DNA from: Chloroflexota bacterium
GTDB lineage: Bacteria > Chloroflexota > Dehalococcoidia > Bin125
NCBI GenBank assembly: GCA_027296805.1
Contig: JAPUIR010000007.1
Span: 1 to 7,559, forward strand
DNA: 7,559 nucleotides
Reading direction: 5' to 3'
Position 1 is the first letter of the stretch. The number at the start of each line of letters is the position of its first letter. The notes under the pieces are model-generated. The model was not told the origin of the DNA. It saw nothing but the letters and a program-made list of their open reading frames with translations, and did not search any database. The translations under genes and the position numbers were made by a program. Below are positions 6,387 to 7,559 of this stretch, one piece after another.

Positions 6387-6414
6387 CGGATGCAGGCCGG
6401 CCCTACGGATGCAG
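6387..6414. repeat. 9-bp direct repeat CGGATGCAG spanning the korA stop codon
   Basis: Identical copies lie at 6387-6395 and 6406-6414, 19 nt apart. The right copy encodes the Leu-His-Pro end of KorA and the left copy is in the korA-korB gap, with GGCCGGCC (6395-6402) between. It may be a small duplication at the end of the gene. No function is evident. Confidence 0.4.
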
Positions 6415-7559
6415 AATGGCGTCCCGGATCTCTACAGTCGTGAAGGGCTGCCCCGTGACCTTGTTCAGGCCCTGGGCGTCGACCAGGAACTCGGCGCGGA
6501 TCAGAAGCCGCAGGTGCCCCAGGTTATTCTCCGGGATGAGCACGCGCTTGAAGCGCTTGACCACGTCGCCCAGGTTGCGGGGGAAGGGGTTGAGGTAGCG
6601 CAGGTGCGCGGTGGTGACCTCAGCGCCCTGCTCGCGAGCGAGGTTGGCGGCGGTCAGAATCGCGCCGTGGGTGCTGCCCCAGCCGAGCACCAGGAGCTCC
6701 CCCTCTTCGGGACCTTCCACCTCCAGCTCCGGGATGTCGTTGGCGATCCGCGCGACCTTTTCCGCTCGCAACTCGGTCATGTGTTGGTGGTTGTCGGGGT
6801 CGTAGGAGACATCGCCGGAGCCATCGGCCTTCTCCAGCCCTCCGATGCGGTGCTGCATACCCGGTGTGCCGGGTGGGGCGAACATGCGTGCGAGGGTCTC
6901 GGGGTCCCGGGCGTAGGGCTGGAAGGTCTCGGGATCCTCGTGGAATGGCGCCTCGATCGTTTCCAGCTGGGCGAGATCGGGCACGGGCCACGGCTCTGAG
7001 GTGGTGGCGAGGTAGCTATCCGAGAGCAGGAGCACGGGCGTGACGTGCGTGAGGGCGATACGGACCGCCTCGATCGCCATGAAGAAGCAGTCACCGGAGC
7101 TCTGTGGCGCGATCACGCAGACCGGACTGTCGCTGTTGCGGCCGAAGAGGGCCTGCAAGAGATCGCCCTGCTCGGTCTTAGTTGGCATACCGGTGCTGGG
7201 CCCGGCGCGCTGGACGTTGAGCACGATCAGCGGGAGTTCCGTCATGACGGCAAGGCTGATCGACTCGCTCTTGAGGGCGACGCCCGGTCCGCTGGTCCCG
7301 GTGACCCCAATCGCGCCGCCGTAGGTCGCGCCGATGGCCGCGCCGACGGCCGCGATCTCGTCCTCCGCCTGGAAGGTGCGCACGCCGAAGTGGCGGTAGC
7401 TCGCCAACTCATGCAGGACGTCGCTGGCCGGCGTGATGGGGTAGGAGCCGTAAAAGAGGGAGCGGCCGGCAAGCTGCGATCCGACCAGCAGGCCCATCGC
7501 GAGCCCTTCGTTGCCGGTGATGGTGCGGTACTCGCCGCGTGGGAGCTGGGCGGGGGGGA
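6403..7559 (-). CDS. korA: 2-oxoacid:acceptor oxidoreductase subunit alpha, 5'-truncated by window edge
   Basis: The alpha subunit partner of KorB. The frame is open to the right edge. Upstream of the ATG at 7497 it reads LPRGEYRTITGNEGLA, a typical internal KorA segment, so that ATG is not the start. About 384 residues are visible. Seen in order: TGNEGLAMGLLVGSQLAG, the PITP motif (FYGSYPITPASDVLHEL), QAEDEIAAVGAAIGA, TGTSGPGVALKSESI, and NVQRAGPSTGMPTKTEQGDL. After these comes the C-terminal transketolase-like domain with LLVLGWGSTHGAI and LNPFPRNLGDVV. Proteins of this type usually have a gamma-type domain at the N terminus, giving roughly 600 aa in all. That part would lie outside the window. 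It ends at a TAG, 48 nt before korB. The promoter of the operon is not visible. Confidence 0.95.
   Translation of the reverse strand, partial: PPAQLPRGEYRTITGNEGLAMGLLVGSQLAGRSLFYGSYPITPASDVLHELASYRHFGVRTFQAEDEIAAVGAAIGATYGGAIGVTGTSGPGVALKSESISLAVMTELPLIVLNVQRAGPSTGMPTKTEQGDLLQALFGRNSDSPVCVIAPQSSGDCFFMAIEAVRIALTHVTPVLLLSDSYLATTSEPWPVPDLAQLETIEAPFHEDPETFQPYARDPETLARMFAPPGTPGMQHRIGGLEKADGSGDVSYDPDNHQHMTELRAEKVARIANDIPELEVEGPEEGELLVLGWGSTHGAILTAANLAREQGAEVTTAHLRYLNPFPRNLGDVVKRFKRVLIPENNLGHLRLLIRAEFLVDAQGLNKVTGQPFTTVEIRDAILHP

Noticed and set aside
6007..6999. A 330-aa plus-strand frame opposite korB and korA
   Set aside because: It spans the korA-korB gap antisense to two well-supported genes. 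The product has no family resemblance.
1..7559. Mobile element, CRISPR array, tRNA or rRNA
   Set aside because: I saw no transposase or integrase motifs, no regularly spaced repeats and no tRNA-like or rRNA-like segments. Genes fill nearly all of the window.

Overview
This is a GC-rich bacterial window (roughly two-thirds G+C by eye) packed with metabolic genes. It holds no RNA genes, mobile elements or CRISPR arrays that I can see. The mix is a KorAB-type 2-oxoacid:ferredoxin oxidoreductase, an LLM-class flavin monooxygenase, an SDR, a zinc alcohol dehydrogenase and a stand-alone phosphodiesterase. It fits Actinomycetota or a high-GC Chloroflexota lineage. That placement is inference only, because there is no marker gene here.

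Layout. (1) Positions 1-1021, plus strand: the 3' part of a zinc-dependent MDR alcohol dehydrogenase that runs in from the left edge. (2) Positions 1034-4336, minus strand: a tight three-gene cluster, read right to left as LLM flavin-dependent monooxygenase, alpha/beta-hydrolase-fold protein, then type I phosphodiesterase/alkaline-phosphatase-superfamily protein. The first two genes are 1 nt apart and the third follows within 5-26 nt, so one transcript is likely. (3) Positions 4337-4550: a 214-bp divergent intergenic region with two inverted repeats and weak sigma70-like promoter candidates facing both ways. (4) Positions 4551-5327, plus strand: a classical SDR dehydrogenase. (5) Positions 5335-7559, minus strand: korB followed (leftwards) by the end of the window inside korA, which is cut at its 5' end by the right edge. 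ADH/phosphodiesterase and SDR/korB are convergent pairs with gaps of only 12 and 7 bp.

Working model (inference): the flavin monooxygenase, the hydrolase-fold protein and the two NAD-type dehydrogenases (SDR and ADH) look like a catabolic set for oxidising an organic compound. KorAB would handle 2-oxoacid oxidation to acyl-CoA with ferredoxin reduction, as general central metabolism. The substrate cannot be named from sequence.

The most unusual points are these. The hydrolase-fold protein has glycine where the catalytic serine should be, although its acid and histidine are kept. A phosphodiesterase is apparently co-transcribed with a flavin monooxygenase. The divergent promoter region carries operator-like palindromes. 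The alcohol dehydrogenase lacks the structural-zinc cysteines. I see no clear sign of a wholly new defence or mobile system.
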